This document shows, piece after piece, positions 35,766 through 46,225 of a stretch of 64,000 nt of DNA (position 1 is its first letter; each line of letters starts with the position of its first letter). This DNA is from Leptobrachium leishanense (lineage: Eukaryota; Chordata; Amphibia; Anura; Megophryidae). The stretch covers positions 64,152,637 through 64,216,636 of the forward strand of contig CM019067.1 in assembly GCA_009667805.1 (NCBI GenBank), given 5' to 3'. Made by a program: the position numbers and the translations under genes. The notes under the pieces were generated by a model. The model did no database searches and was not told the origin of the DNA. It worked only from the letters and a program-made list of their open reading frames with translations.

Positions 35766-36103
35766 TGCTGTACACCGCTGAAAAGGGGAGACTCTCCCCT
35801 TTCCAGTGGTGCAACTTGAATCGCTCTAGCTTAAACGGTTGTGGAGATAGAGGGCTCCAAAGTAGCCCCCTTCCGGAATTCTGCCCACCGGCGCCAGCCA
35901 ATGACGTCATCACACAGCGTGATGACGTCATCGGATCGGCCGGCCCTCAGGAAACGGCAAGTTTGAAGCTTGCCATAGACGCCGAGGGAGGTGAGTATCA
36001 GCGGGAGGGAGGTTAGGAGCCCGCTGACGTAGTATGTACATCCGCGGGTCTAAGGGAGACCCGTGGGTAGGATGTACATGGTACGTCAGAGGTCGGGAAG
36101 GGG
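35766..36103. mobile_element. piggyBac-like end fragment with hairpins
   Basis: It carries hairpins ATGACGTCATCACACAGCGT...TGACGTCAT (35,900-35,932), GGCAAGTTTGAAGCTTGCC and a nested 36,023-36,090 hairpin (GTACATCC ... GGATGTAC around CGGGTCTAAGGGAGACCCG). The outer hairpin resembles the one at 28,167. The other terminus is missing unless it shares the TTAA at 35,762. Confidence 0.6.
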
Positions 36104-36107
36104 TTAA

Positions 36108-36479
36108 TTTTGTTTCCCATTCTTTTCTTTTTTTCTATGTCTGTCAAGAAAAATGGACCATGTGGTGTCTACAGTATCTTCCGTCAGTACGTCCGTCGTG
36201 CATGCACGCAGAGCGCGCTCAGACTGCATTCGTCTGACATTTGCTTTAAACTACTACTGCTGCCTAGTATTACTACCCATGTATATACTGTATGTATAAA
36301 AGTTATTTAAGAAGGAACATTAGTTTGGTTTCCTTTTGTTCAGATGATATCCTAGCTGAATGCAACACCTGTTAAACGTTTGTTAAATCACCGTTGGTGG
36401 ATTGGCTGTGGAAATTAGCGCTATTTCGGTGGTTCAGTTCCACAGATTGGACAGCGCCATGGTATTCCACCCCTAACCT
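36108..36479. other. Mostly unassigned; Harbinger-MITE-like fragment
   Basis: Positions about 36,180-36,240 (CCGTCAGTACGTCCGTCG ... GCATTCGTCTGAC) look like the right end of a Harbinger-type MITE lacking its last bases. The rest is unassigned. Confidence 0.4.
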
Positions 36480-36652
36480 TTCTAGATTGTGAGCTCCCAA
36501 GGGAATAGGGCCCTTGTTTCCTCCTGTACTGGTTTATCAAAATGTTGTTCAGTCTCAGTGTATTATAACCCTGTCTATATTGTGCGTATTGTTCAGTGCT
36601 GCGGAATATGCTGGCGCTATATAAATAAAGAATAATAATAATAATAATAACA
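36480..36652 (+). repeat. Dispersed SINE/LINE 3' end with (AATAAT)n tail
   Basis: TAGATTGTGAGCTCCCAAGG, then GCTGCGGAATATGCTGGCGC, TATATAAATAAAG and an AATAAT microsatellite. The same tail occurs at 7727 and, inverted, at 56,111. I cannot assign the parent family. Confidence 0.6.
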
Positions 36653-37210
36653 CTGCTGCCACGTAACGTGAGTGCCTGGTCTCCCTTCTTCTGTTCATTC
36701 CACATAGTATTTTCAGTTTAATTGTTCCACGGCCAACAGTGTAAATAAAAAGGAGGATTTCAGATTACAGTGTGTAGAATCTGGAAAACAAATTGTACCA
36801 TTTGCAATCTTTGGCAGCGCTGCAGTAAACTGCCTTGGAGAGAATACAAGCTTTGGATATTGTAGCCTCATTAGTCATGCAAGATGTTAGCCAGGAAAAA
36901 TTAATCAATGTCATCCTTTATATTTATCTCATATAACTGTAGTACTGAATTACAAAACTCTAAATATGCAAGATAATTATTTCAAAGTATATGTTCAACC
37001 CTCCTATATAAAAAGAATAGACAGAAAGGAAAGGGCACTACTGAAATGATGGCTTTTCTAGGTCATTTATATACCTATTTGATTGTTCCTCCATATGCAT
37101 AGTTGATTTGATGACATTTTATTTATCTTTGAGAAAAAGGTATAACTTTATAAAGATATTAATATATGTGTTTCTGGACCTACCATAACAATTCAATGTT
37201 CTTGAACCCA
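36653..37210. other. Unassigned AT-rich sequence
   Basis: I see no gene or element terminus. Confidence 0.4.
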
Positions 37211-37300
37211 GGACATACTTGAAAAAGAGAGAAATCTCAATCCTCAATCTTCCTGGTAAAATACTTTATAAATAAATAAATAAATAAATAAATAATACAA
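37211..37300 (+). repeat. L2-like LINE 3' tail with (AAAT)n
   Basis: GAACCCAGGACATACTTGAA ... TCCTGGTAAAATACTTTATA followed by AAATAAAT repeats. The same 3' sequence terminates the minus-strand LINE at 61,775 and appears inverted at 37,797. Confidence 0.65.
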
Positions 37301-37660
37301 TTAATAAAACATATATAAATGAAGTGAGGTGAAATTGATGGAAAAATACCAGATCATGCTAATAAAGCAATGTGTACCATTTGACACTAGTATAGTTGAC
37401 CTCTGTTTTGTACTAATAAAGGTATATGCCCAGAATCGGTTAACTGCTTTATTGATGAAGATCAATTAGCGACAAATAGCATGGGTATTGTTTTGCCTAA
37501 TCTATAGTGCCATAGCAAGCATCACATAAAGACATATAAATCCTCTGTATTATTCAACCAAAGGGCAGCATCCGAAATTAAACATTGATGGTTTACAAAG
37601 CCCGGCTATTGCAGCGTATCAACTCAGAGGTTTAAGCTATATAAATACAGCGATTTGGCT
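37301..37660 (+). repeat. Left inverted arm
   Basis: Begins TTAATAAAACATATATAAAT; pairs with the right arm ending at 53,547. Confidence 0.7.
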
Positions 37661-37796
37661 TGACCATCTGGTGTTATACGATATCATAGTTTGAGATTGA
37701 CGGTTTTAGTTAGCGACGCTATAGGGTTTGATTCTGCATTATTAGGGGTGCAATGGCAACCGTCAAAGCTGATTTTTTTTTGAGAAAGTTTTTTTT

Positions 37797-37925
37797 ATCA
37801 GGAAGGCTACATTGAGATTTCTCTCGTTTTCAAGTATATCCTGGGTGGCGAGCATGTACCGTTAGGTGTCTTGCCCAAGGACACTTACTGGAGAGGTGCT
37901 CTTGCTGGGATTGATTGATTAGGAC
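37797..37925 (-). repeat. L2-like LINE tail fragment, inverted
   Basis: ATCAGGAAGGCTACATTGAG, ATTTCTCTCGTTTTCAAGTA and CTTGCCCAAGGACACTTACT are the complement of the 3' tail described at 37,211, extended on the other side. It interrupts the interior of the inverted-arm element. Confidence 0.55.
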
Positions 37926-38801
37926 ATTAGGACAGAGTGGCCTAAATGACCGAATTTAATTTTCTTGACTGTATCTTGCCGGAGTGTTATTGGTTAAGAA
38001 GCAGTTGCCCGGCCATCTTATGTTATAAAATGCAGGATTAGTCAGTTGGTCGGATAAATGAGATTCACTCCGTTATTATTTTGACAGCAGTAACCATAAT
38101 GCTGGGTACAGTGCTTCCCCAATTTGATTGGTTGCTATGCCTCATGTACGGTATTGTCTAGTGACGTTGAGTGAAGTAATGCCGCCCACTCAGCACGAAC
38201 CAGCCATACGCTCGGATGTGAAGGGAACACACCTGGTCCTGGATATCCCTCAGGGGGCGTTGACAGAAATTGATTGGCTCCTAAGTAATGGATGTCAATC
38301 CAAATCGGATGGCTGACATCAGCCTGCTGGTGCCCCTGTACGCTGGTAATCCACAGAAACTATTTAGGAGCCGGACTGATAAGAGCTATCATCTCTTGAT
38401 AAAGCCGACCACAGTATCGGCGAAACGCGTCCTAATTGAGATGGCATATAGATTCCCAGTTTGGGAGCTTTTCAACTGTTTGTTATTATGGGCTTTCAAA
38501 ATTGGTGTTTTTTGAATGGTTCTTTTTTGCCAGTGCCGTTTTACACTGACAACCGCTGGCATAGTGCATTGCATGCAATGAGCCTAACCACGAGTATATG
38601 ATGTGTGCCTGCTTTCCTAGGTAATGTTTATCTTCTATAACGGCTACTATTTGTCAGTTGTTGACTTTTTAGCTCCCATTCAAGGAGAGCTGGGTATTTT
38701 CCTTTTTGTTACATTGTAAGTGTATCGACCTTTAGTTACTTTGTATCGCTATAACCTTCAGGGGTGATTATTCCATTCACAGAGTTTATATAGGTATTAA
38801 C
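37926..38801. other. Interior of the inverted-arm element
   Basis: No coding region is recognised. At 38,396-38,426 a hammerhead-ribozyme-like core is visible: TTGATAA, a 5-bp stem (GCCGA/TCGGC) and GAAAC. The canonical core is CTGATGA, so two positions are off, and the other helices are not evident. Confidence 0.35.
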
Positions 38802-38896
38802 TAGGGATGAGCCGAACAGCCCCGTGTTCGGTTCGCATTCAAACTCGAACAATTTCGAAAGTTCGAGTTCGAATTCGAACCGAACTCAATGCAAGT

Positions 38897-39900
38897 TATG
38901 ACGGAATGGGGTATCCGCCTGCGGTCCTGCTCTATCTGACCCCCTTCTTTGGTGTTGCCAAGCCCTACTACCGAGTGGCACGGCACCCGGCGTCTCGAGC
39001 GGCTTGGGTAGAAGACTACGTGGCGGTGGAGATCTGGAGAGTAGATGGGGCACCCACGGCGGAAATCCACCCGACTACCGAGTGGCACGGCACTCGGCGT
39101 CTCGAGCAGCGGATCTTACTGACCATTGAAGGGCTGGAGACGGTCTGCGTGGCGAACCGCGGTTCGGTAGAGTCTCCTTGCAGATGCAGGCACGGCGCTC
39201 AGCCGAGGTCTCGATTCGGGGTGGTTGTGGTCTCCCAAGATAGCGATTCAAGGTGGCGCAACGGCGCGGCGAATCGATGTTCTGCTGCGGAGTTAGAGTG
39301 ACCCGTTCCTGGGTGGTGGTGATATGTAGCCGACGTGAAATGACAACACCAGGCAGAGCTGTATGTTTCAAACACTCAGATGAACTGAACTCTTTTAATC
39401 ACACGCCACTATTTATGCTGAAGTACAACAGTCATAATTTGCATACCCATACTAATGAGTTAGGTCAGTTTTTACAATCAACATTCTTCACATTCTCTTA
39501 GCCTTCAGCGCATACAACGTTTGTACAGCCATTGTTCCAGCACATCAGATTAAACATACACTATCAGAGATCCCTTAAATTAAACATGTACCTAGATAAT
39601 GGGGAAACTCCCTGACGCATAAATTACACAACAGCAAAACTTGTTTACTGGCTACAGAAACACACATTTATCTACAGGAATATAAGTATATTTTAAAACC
39701 AAAGCTATGTCATTTCACTAAACTAAATTAAACTAAAAGATGTAAAATATTTAAAATCACACGATAAAACCGACCATAAAGTCTTTTGAGGTTTGAAGCA
39801 TGGAGCGTTGCCTCAGCTCCATGAGATAGGTCCTTTTAAAAATGTCTTGGGTTTGCGTCCTGGGCTCGCTGCGCCGAGCCTCTTGGGTCATTCCGTGACA
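38897..39900 (-). repeat. LTR (3' in transcription sense)
   Basis: 1004 bp. Differs from the other LTR at about ten positions (for example ACGG/ACAG at the edge, one T insertion near 39,117, TTTTT/TTATTT near 39,470). A TATA-like GCATAAATAG on the minus strand lies at 39,409-39,418. Confidence 0.9.
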
Positions 39901-39915
39901 CTCCTCCCCCTTTCC
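39901..39915 (-). promoter_or_regulatory. Polypurine tract of the LTR element
   Basis: On the minus strand GGAAAGGGGGAGGAG abuts the 3' LTR start TGTCACGG, the position where plus-strand DNA synthesis is primed. Confidence 0.75.
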
Positions 39916-40189
39916 AAAGTCCGACGGACCCGGTTGGACCCCAACGGGTCGCACTGGGGAAGTCGGTGCAGTCCTTGCGGCCCATAGTCTGTGGGAAGGA
40001 GGCGAGTCACCAGGCTTCTCCATTTGTCCTGGAGGCAGTGCCTGACGTGTAGGGGGTACGAGTCTTTGGGGTTACCCCCTCCGGGATAGGGTTCCTGTGG
40101 TCGGGGAGGGTTACCGCCTGTACCATCTCCGGAGGTACCGTGCACCCGGGAAAAACGGGTGCCAAGTGCACGCGCCCCGAGTGTCCTGG

Positions 40190-41556
40190 TCAGCCGTGGG
40201 GAAAACAGTGGCTGCATGGGGCCTCCGGGCCAAAGGGTTGTGGAGATGGGCAGAGGGGGACCAGGCTCTGCCCCATTGCCAGCGCGTCGGCTGGGTGGTT
40301 CAATGCCGAGAAAGGGTCCCCGGGCAGGAGAATGGCGTCCTCCAGCTCCGGTGGGGTCCGTGGCTGCGGGATAAGTAGCCCGAGGGTACCCCCCTTCTGC
40401 TCCTCGGGGCAGATGGTGGAGGATGGGCAGAGGCCAGCGGCCCTCTGCCCCGTTGCCAGCTCTTCTGCTGGGGGAGTGGGCACAGGAACAACGTCCAGGG
40501 GGTCAGATGGGGTCAACGGCTGTGGGCTAAGCAGCTCGGGTAAATTCTGCTGTTCCTCAGGGCAGACGACGGAGAGTGGGCAGAGGCCAGCGGCACTCTG
40601 CCCCGTTGCCAGCTCTTCTGCTGGGGAAGTGGGCGCAGAAATGACATCCCGGATGTCAGGTGGGGTCAACGGCTGTGAGACAAGCAGCTCGGGTAAACTC
40701 GCCTGCTCCTCAGGGCAGACGACGGGGAGTGGGCAGAGGCCGGCGGCACTCTGCCCCGTTGCCAGCGCTTCTGCTGGGCAGGCGGGTGCGGAGCAACGTC
40801 CAGCGGGGAAGATGGGGTCAAGGGCTGCACAACAATCAGCCCGGGGAAATCCTCCTTCTGCCCTTCGGGACAGGCATCAGAGGGTGGACAGAGGCCAGAT
40901 GCACTCTGCCCCGTTGCCAGCTCTTCTGCTGGGGAGGTGGGTACCGGAACAAAGTCCAGGGGGTTAGATGGGGTCAATGGCTGCGAGATCAGCAGCGCGA
41001 GGGTATCCCCTTCTGCTCCTCGGGGCAGAGGGTGGGAGATGGGCAGAGGCCAGCGGCGCTCTGCCCCGTTGCCAGCCCTTCCGCTGGGTGGGGGTCTCCT
41101 TGCGGGAGGGTCATTTCTTCCATCCCCAGGGCGGTCAATGGCTGCGGACAACCCAGCCCAGGGAAACCATCGTCTGCTCCACCTGGCAGACTGTGAGAAG
41201 GGGCAGAGGCCAGCTGCGCTCTGCCCCGTTGCCAGCTCTTCCGCTGGGCCCGCAGGCACGGCCACGGTGTCTTCCTGCGGGTGTAAGGGAATAACTTCCT
41301 CTGCTGCTGAGGGTGGGCAGAGGCCAGCGGCGCTCTGCCCCGTTGCCAACTCCTCCGCTGAGCCCGCGGGCACGGACACCTTGTCTTCCTGCGGGTTTAA
41401 GGAGGTATCTTCTTCTGCTGGGGCCCCAACGGAGACCCCTGGGAACATCTCGGCCTCCCATGCTTCAAGGTCCCTTGGACTGTCGGTGCCTTCGGCCGGA
41501 CAGTCCCAGTACAGGGAACTTAGACCCGACTGCGGAACGCTGTCCAACAGTCTCTT
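40190..41556 (-). pseudogene. Repeat-rich extension of the gag-like frame
   Basis: Directly after the TAG the same frame continues (KRLLDSVPQSG) to about 40,666, then a one-base shift moves it to the frame that runs to 40,190. The distinguishing feature is a repeated PAEELATGQSAAGLCP motif, about eight copies (complements near 40,246, 40,422, 40,580, 40,731, 40,887, 41,040, 41,199, 41,309) spaced mostly about 155 bp apart, set in Pro/Glu-rich sequence. The function is unknown. It could be read by stop-codon suppression, or the TAG may simply be a mutation. Confidence 0.55.
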
Positions 41557-42651
41557 CTAGGCCTTCTCGAGCTCCCATTCCCGCTCTGCTAGGAACTCCA
41601 GTTCCTCCAGCTCAGAGTCCCTGCTCTCGTACGGGAGCTCTTTTTCCCGTCGCTCCAGAATCTCCTCCGACCGCTCTTCTGTCTCTTCGCCGAACCCAGG
41701 GTCCTTGCACATGCTCTCGTAGAGCAGCCCTGTGCCGCCGTAGTGGGAGCCTGCGGTGGAGGCGCCGTCAATGGTGCGGGGTAGCAGGGGGCCGGTCAGC
41801 CACCGGAGCGCACGGTACGCGGCGTCCAGTGCAATCTCCTGTTGCACCAGGTATTGGAGCTCTGCTTCCCACTCCTCCGGGGGCCGATCTTGCAGGAACG
41901 CTGCTCGAGCGTTATACTGCACCTGGTGGATGACAGCGTCAGAGGGAACATGGACGTCATGGTAGTCCCTTTCATGGTACAGGGCCTCGTACCAAAGTTC
42001 TTGGCGGATCTCGTCCCGCCACTCATACCCAGTGGGCTCCACTGTGGACCCGTGGTACCGGACCAGGCCCTCCTGCAGCTTTCTCGGAAATTCCGCCCTC
42101 GAGTCCGCGAGGGTGCTGAGACAGTGGCACTGCCACTCGCTGGGGGGTGTGGCGTCCTCGGATGCAGCTCCAGGCGAGCTGTAAGCCTCCACCCAAGGGT
42201 CGCTGGGATGTGCGATTTCCCCAATACAGACTCCAGGCGAGCTGTAAGTCCCGAAAGAGGTATCACTGGGGGGTGCAGATTCCTGGGGTGAAGTTCCAGT
42301 CGAGCTGTAAACCTCGACCCAGGGTTCTACGGGTTTAGGGACGGGGTTAGAAAGTTCACCACTCCTCATACAGAGCGCCGCCATCCGCAACTCGTGCGCT
42401 TGGAGGTCCACCATTACCCGGCTCACCATGTCCTCGGAGGGGGTGAGGCCGCATCCCATGATCAATAACCGAGTGCTCTGCCGGAGGCGCTCGTTAGGAT
42501 CCTGGGCCAGGGTTGGGGCCCTCACTCTTTGCTGGTCCATCCGGGTCAGCTCCTTCACTAGGGTTTTCTCCTTTTTGTTGCCGGGGGTCCCTCCCCGATT
42601 CTCCAACATGCCCCGCAGGACGTCCCGCTGGTAAACGCTGTACCCGGCCAT
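41557..42651 (-). CDS. Gag-like protein of the LTR element
   Basis: A 364-residue open frame starts at the ATG at 42,651 (MAGYSVYQRDV), about 50 bp after the 5' LTR, where gag is expected. The N-terminal third is basic and helical. Residues about 120-190 contain three short repeats of the type PWVEVYSSxG / PPSDTSFGTYSSPG. The C-terminal third is very acidic (EETEERSEEILERREKELPY). I see no zinc knuckle (CCHC) or major homology region, so 'gag' rests on position. It ends at a TAG (41,557-41,559); the same frame stays open for nearly 300 further codons. Confidence 0.7.
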   Translation of the reverse strand: MAGYSVYQRDVLRGMLENRGGTPGNKKEKTLVKELTRMDQQRVRAPTLAQDPNERLRQSTRLLIMGCGLTPSEDMVSRVMVDLQAHELRMAALCMRSGELSNPVPKPVEPWVEVYSSTGTSPQESAPPSDTSFGTYSSPGVCIGEIAHPSDPWVEAYSSPGAASEDATPPSEWQCHCLSTLADSRAEFPRKLQEGLVRYHGSTVEPTGYEWRDEIRQELWYEALYHERDYHDVHVPSDAVIHQVQYNARAAFLQDRPPEEWEAELQYLVQQEIALDAAYRALRWLTGPLLPRTIDGASTAGSHYGGTGLLYESMCKDPGFGEETEERSEEILERREKELPYESRDSELEELEFLAEREWELEKA

Positions 42652-42702
42652 GGTATGGGTCTTCTTGGGGGTTGCAGAGAGCTATCCCACCGCTGCCACC
42701 AG

Positions 42703-43705
42703 TATGACAGAATGGGGTATCCGCCTGCGGTCCTGCTCTATCTGACCCCCTTCTTTGGTGTTGCCAAGCCCGACTACCGAGTGGCACGGCACCCGGAGTC
42801 TCGAGCGGCTTGGGTAGAAGACTACGTGGCGGTGGAGATCTGGAGAGTAGATGGGGCACCCACGGCGGAAATCCGCCCGACTACCGAGTGGCACGGCACT
42901 CGGCGTCTCGAGCAGCGGATCTACTGACCATTGAAGGGCTGGAGACGGTCTGCGTGGCGAACCGCGGTTCGGTAGAGTCTCCTTGCAGATGCAGGCACGG
43001 CGCTCAGCCGAGGTCCCGATTCGGGGTGGTTGCGGTCTCCCAAGATAGCGATTCAAGGTGGCGCAACGGCGCGGCGAATCGATGTTCTGCTGCGGAGTTA
43101 GAGTGACCCGTTCCTGGGTGGTGGTGATATGTAGCCGACGTGAAATGACAACACCAGGCAGAGCTGTATGTTTCAAACACTCAGATGAACTGAACTCTTT
43201 TAATCACACGCCACTATTTATGCTGAAGTACAACAGTCATAATTTGCATACCCATACTAATGAGTTAGGTCAGTTATTTACAATCAACATTCTTCACATT
43301 CTCTTAGCCTTCAGCGCATACAACGTTTGTACAGCCATTGTTCCAGCACATCAGATTAAACATACACTATCAGAGATCCCTTAAATTAAACATGTACCTA
43401 GATAATGGGGAACTCCCTGACGCATAAATTACACAACAGCAAAACTTGTTTACTGGCTACAGAAACACACATTTATCTACAGGAATATAAGTATATTTTA
43501 AAACCAAAGCTATGTCATTTCACTAAACTAAATTAAACTAAAAGATGTAAAATATTTAAAATCACACGATAAAACCGACCATAAAGTCTTTTGAGGTTTG
43601 AAGCATGGAGCGTTGCCTCAGCTCCATGAGATAGGTCCTTTTAAAAATGTCTTGGGTTTGCGTCCTGGGCTCGCTGCGCCGAGCCTCTTGGGTCATTCCG
43701 TGACA
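42703..43705 (-). repeat. LTR (5' in transcription sense)
   Basis: 1003 bp, roughly 99% identical to its partner. The minus-strand TATA-like GCATAAATAG is at 43,214-43,223 and would drive the element. Confidence 0.9.
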
Positions 43706-43939
43706 CAAGTCAATGGGACTCAAAAGTTCAGTTTTTAGAGTGCCCTGCAAGAGGGCATATATGCAAGATATTTGCCATAAAAGGTGTATGGGGGTCCAGG
43801 TAGTGCCCTGGGTGACAGGAAACAAGGACAAAAAGTTAAATAAAGGGGCGTGTCCTGGCACTTGGGCAAGATGGCAGCTTGAACTTCTAGCTCCTGACAC
43901 CTCCGTCAATCATCAGTGCTAAACATCGCAAATTTGGAC

Positions 43940-44989
43940 ATGGTCAAACCAAAAACCAAAGGAGGACCTGCTACACCCCGTAAGCGACTCGGAGAGACCC
44001 AACTTGGAACTTTAGACGCTTTCTTAGGAGTCTCGGACCCGACACCCCTACCTCGTGCGGACTCCAGCATGGCGGCCTCCCCACCTCGCTCACAAACGGG
44101 ACCTCCGGATCATGGCGGAATCGGACACCTGGAATCCATGATTGCCTCCTTGTCTACCAGAGCCAACATCGATCGACTGATCTTGTCGGTGAAGGACACA
44201 TTCAAGGCGGAGGTAGATGGTCTACGCTCGGATATGACGAAGATGGATGGCCGGCTGGAGCACGTGGAACGCCGCCTGGAGGAGGCGGCAGGACCACAGG
44301 AGGCCGCAGACATGTCGGACATGAGGCGCCACATTGATGACCTGGAGAACAGATCACGCTGACACAACCTTCACATACACAGGGTAAGGGAATCCATCAC
44401 GGACCTCCGAGCTTACCTGGTAGCCTTTTTCGGCGAACTCCTGGGCCATACCCGGCTCACGCCCGAACATATAGATCGTGCGCATAGGATCTTCCGCCCG
44501 AGGCTGCCGGCCCCCACCGATCCACCGAGGGATATAGTGTGCCACATCACCGACTTTATACTAAAGGAAAGCATTGCGGCAGCAGCATGTAATATCACCC
44601 CCTTGGTTTATGACGGAGAGGACATTGAGGTTTACAATGACTTATCTACATTTATGCTGGGGGCGCGAAGGGCCCTTCGACCCTTGCTGGCGTTGTTGAG
44701 AGAGGCGGGCATACCCTACAGATGGGGACATCCCTTTGCCCTGATGGTACGGCGTGGACAAGACCTTTTTGTTATTTGCACCCCGGCTGATGTGCAGGGC
44801 TTCCTCAGGGACCTGGACTTGCCCTCGGTTGAAATATCTGACTGGGAGCGTCCCACCCGCCACCCGGATTATCGAGGCCGTGAACGACTCCAATATGGCC
44901 AACCTCGCCCACAGCGTCCAAGATCACGCAGACGAGGGGATCGTGGTCGGCAGGGAGACTGTCCTGCCCAGGCTGAAGATCGCACCTGA
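43940..44989 (+). pseudogene. LINE ORF1 (coiled coil + RRM), one nonsense codon
   Basis: L1 ORF1 proteins trimerise, coat the LINE RNA and act as nucleic-acid chaperones. I start at the ATG at 43,940 (MVKPKTKG). After a Pro/Ser-rich head comes a heptad-like coiled coil (about residues 60-135: IDRLILSVKDTFKAEVDGL ... HVERRLEEA), then DLENRSR, the usual lead into the RRM, and PEHIDRAHRIFRPR and LLREAGIPYRWGHPFALMV of the C-terminal domain. The only defect is a TGA at 44,360-44,362 right after ENRSR, a CGA-to-TGA type CpG transition. Otherwise 349 residues are open. Confidence 0.88.
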
Positions 44990-46225
44990 TTTCCCTCCTT
45001 GTGCACGCACGCCCTTTCTGCCTTCCTCCCCGCGGCAAATCTCTGAGGTACATATATTTCCCTACAGGTTTTCCCTAAACTGCCCGAGAAGATGCGATTC
45101 CCCCCCCTTACTTATGACAGCACAGAATATGCAGAGGAACACACCCGGCAATGCTTGCTTCGCACTGTTAAATTGTCATTTCACGCCCCGGTGTCTGATT
45201 ACGATGCCTGCCTGTCCTGGTTACTGACGTTTTTACCCCCAGTCCCGGTATGACACATTGCTCTGAACGTTTCTGGACAACGTCGAACTTGCGGTACTGT
45301 GGAGCCCACTACTCTTTGCCGGCCCACACTAACGCCGCCCCTTCTATAATGGGAGCCAGCGGAGGCCATATTATAGGTTTCTGATCTTAATAACAATCCC
45401 ACTGGCTCGGTTGAACCTGCTCTATGGCCGGATCATCGGATAACGGATGGGCGCAAAGGCCTCCGAGTCGATTTATTTTTACCATCTATCCCATAGAATT
45501 TTAAAGTTGGGCGGAAAGCTGGTCGCGTGTTTGGGCTTGGACCACAGACACTGGCGGGTGAGGGAGGGTATATATATATATCTGTGCTGCATTTTTGGGA
45601 TCTGTAGTGGGGGCACAAAGCGGGGCGGGAGGGAAGGATTCATCGTATGGGGAGGGGGGAGGGGTCTGTGTTTATGTTGGTCCAGCCTGGAGAAATCTAT
45701 GACCTTTCTAAACAGTAGTTATACCTTGTTGGTTTGGAATTTACCTATAGTCGGCTTCGACCTTTTCGTTACTCCCTTGCTAATTTGTTTCCTGTTTTCT
45801 GTCCACGATTTAATGTTATGACGAATTGTCATTGAGCGATTTATGTTGTGGTATATATTTTTATTGACAGTTTTCAGCTCTTACCGTGCTCTTATACTTT
45901 CTATTGTTCTTATACACTGGCATTTCTTTTGATTTGCCACCACCCCCCCAAGAGGACTGACGCCGAATATCCCCTGAGGGGCCCATTGATCCACGTATTT
46001 TGCGGGGATTAAACTGCCCACACTCAGGTTGGCGTTACACCTTCTCTGTTTTTTTGTTTTTTTTCTTCTCCTTCTCTCTCTTTCTCCCTCTCTTGTCTTC
46101 CCTTTTTTTCTTCCTTGTTACTCTACTTTCTCTCCTCCTCTCCTCTGTATCCCTCTTCTGACTTCTCTCCTGGATTCCCCCATCCATTTCTTTGTTGATC
46201 ACATGACCTGCCACACTCCCTAATT
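44990..46225 (+). other. LINE inter-ORF region
   Basis: About 1.2 kb without conserved coding. A long pyrimidine tract (C/T, 46,040-46,190) lies just before ORF2. No internal ribosome entry element can be recognised from sequence alone. Confidence 0.5.

Larger units (their letters stand above)
28153..36103 (+). mobile_element. piggyBac-like composite element
   Basis: TTAA occurs at 28,149-28,152 and 36,104-36,107. The left terminus CCCCTTAAGGACCGAGGACG and the reverse-complemented right terminus CCCCTTCCCGACCTCTGACG match and both lead into the same hairpin. An alternative right end, CGGTCACTAAGGGG followed by TTAA, lies at 35,748-35,765; it fits the left terminus equally well, so the true element may stop at 35,761 and 35,766-36,103 may be a fragment of a neighbour abutting at a shared TTAA. 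Contents: hairpin chain, TTAGGG-like array, transposase N-terminus, two satellites. Confidence 0.8.
38897..43705 (-). mobile_element. LTR retroelement, gag-like only (non-autonomous)
   Basis: Two LTRs (38,897-39,900; 42,703-43,705) enclose 2.8 kb. CAAGT is duplicated at 38,892-38,896 and 43,706-43,710, and the other hAT copy has the uninterrupted site. Transcription runs on the minus strand: in that sense the LTR begins TGTCACGGAATG, a purine tract (GGAAAGGGGGAGGAG, complement of 39,901-39,915) precedes the 3' LTR, and TGGTGGCAGCGGTGGGA, a possible primer-binding site, follows the 5' LTR. No protease, RT or integrase motif is present, so mobility must have depended on an autonomous relative. 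Ty3/gypsy affinity is a guess from termini and 5-bp duplication. Confidence 0.9.

Noticed and set aside
38404..38426. A functional hammerhead ribozyme
   Set aside because: The core deviates at two conserved positions and helices I and III are not evident; kept only as a lead in the findings.
40140..41933. Plus-strand frames of 148-275 codons over the LTR element
   Set aside because: They are antisense to the gag-like frame; the minus strand has the correct LTR, purine-tract and start arrangement.
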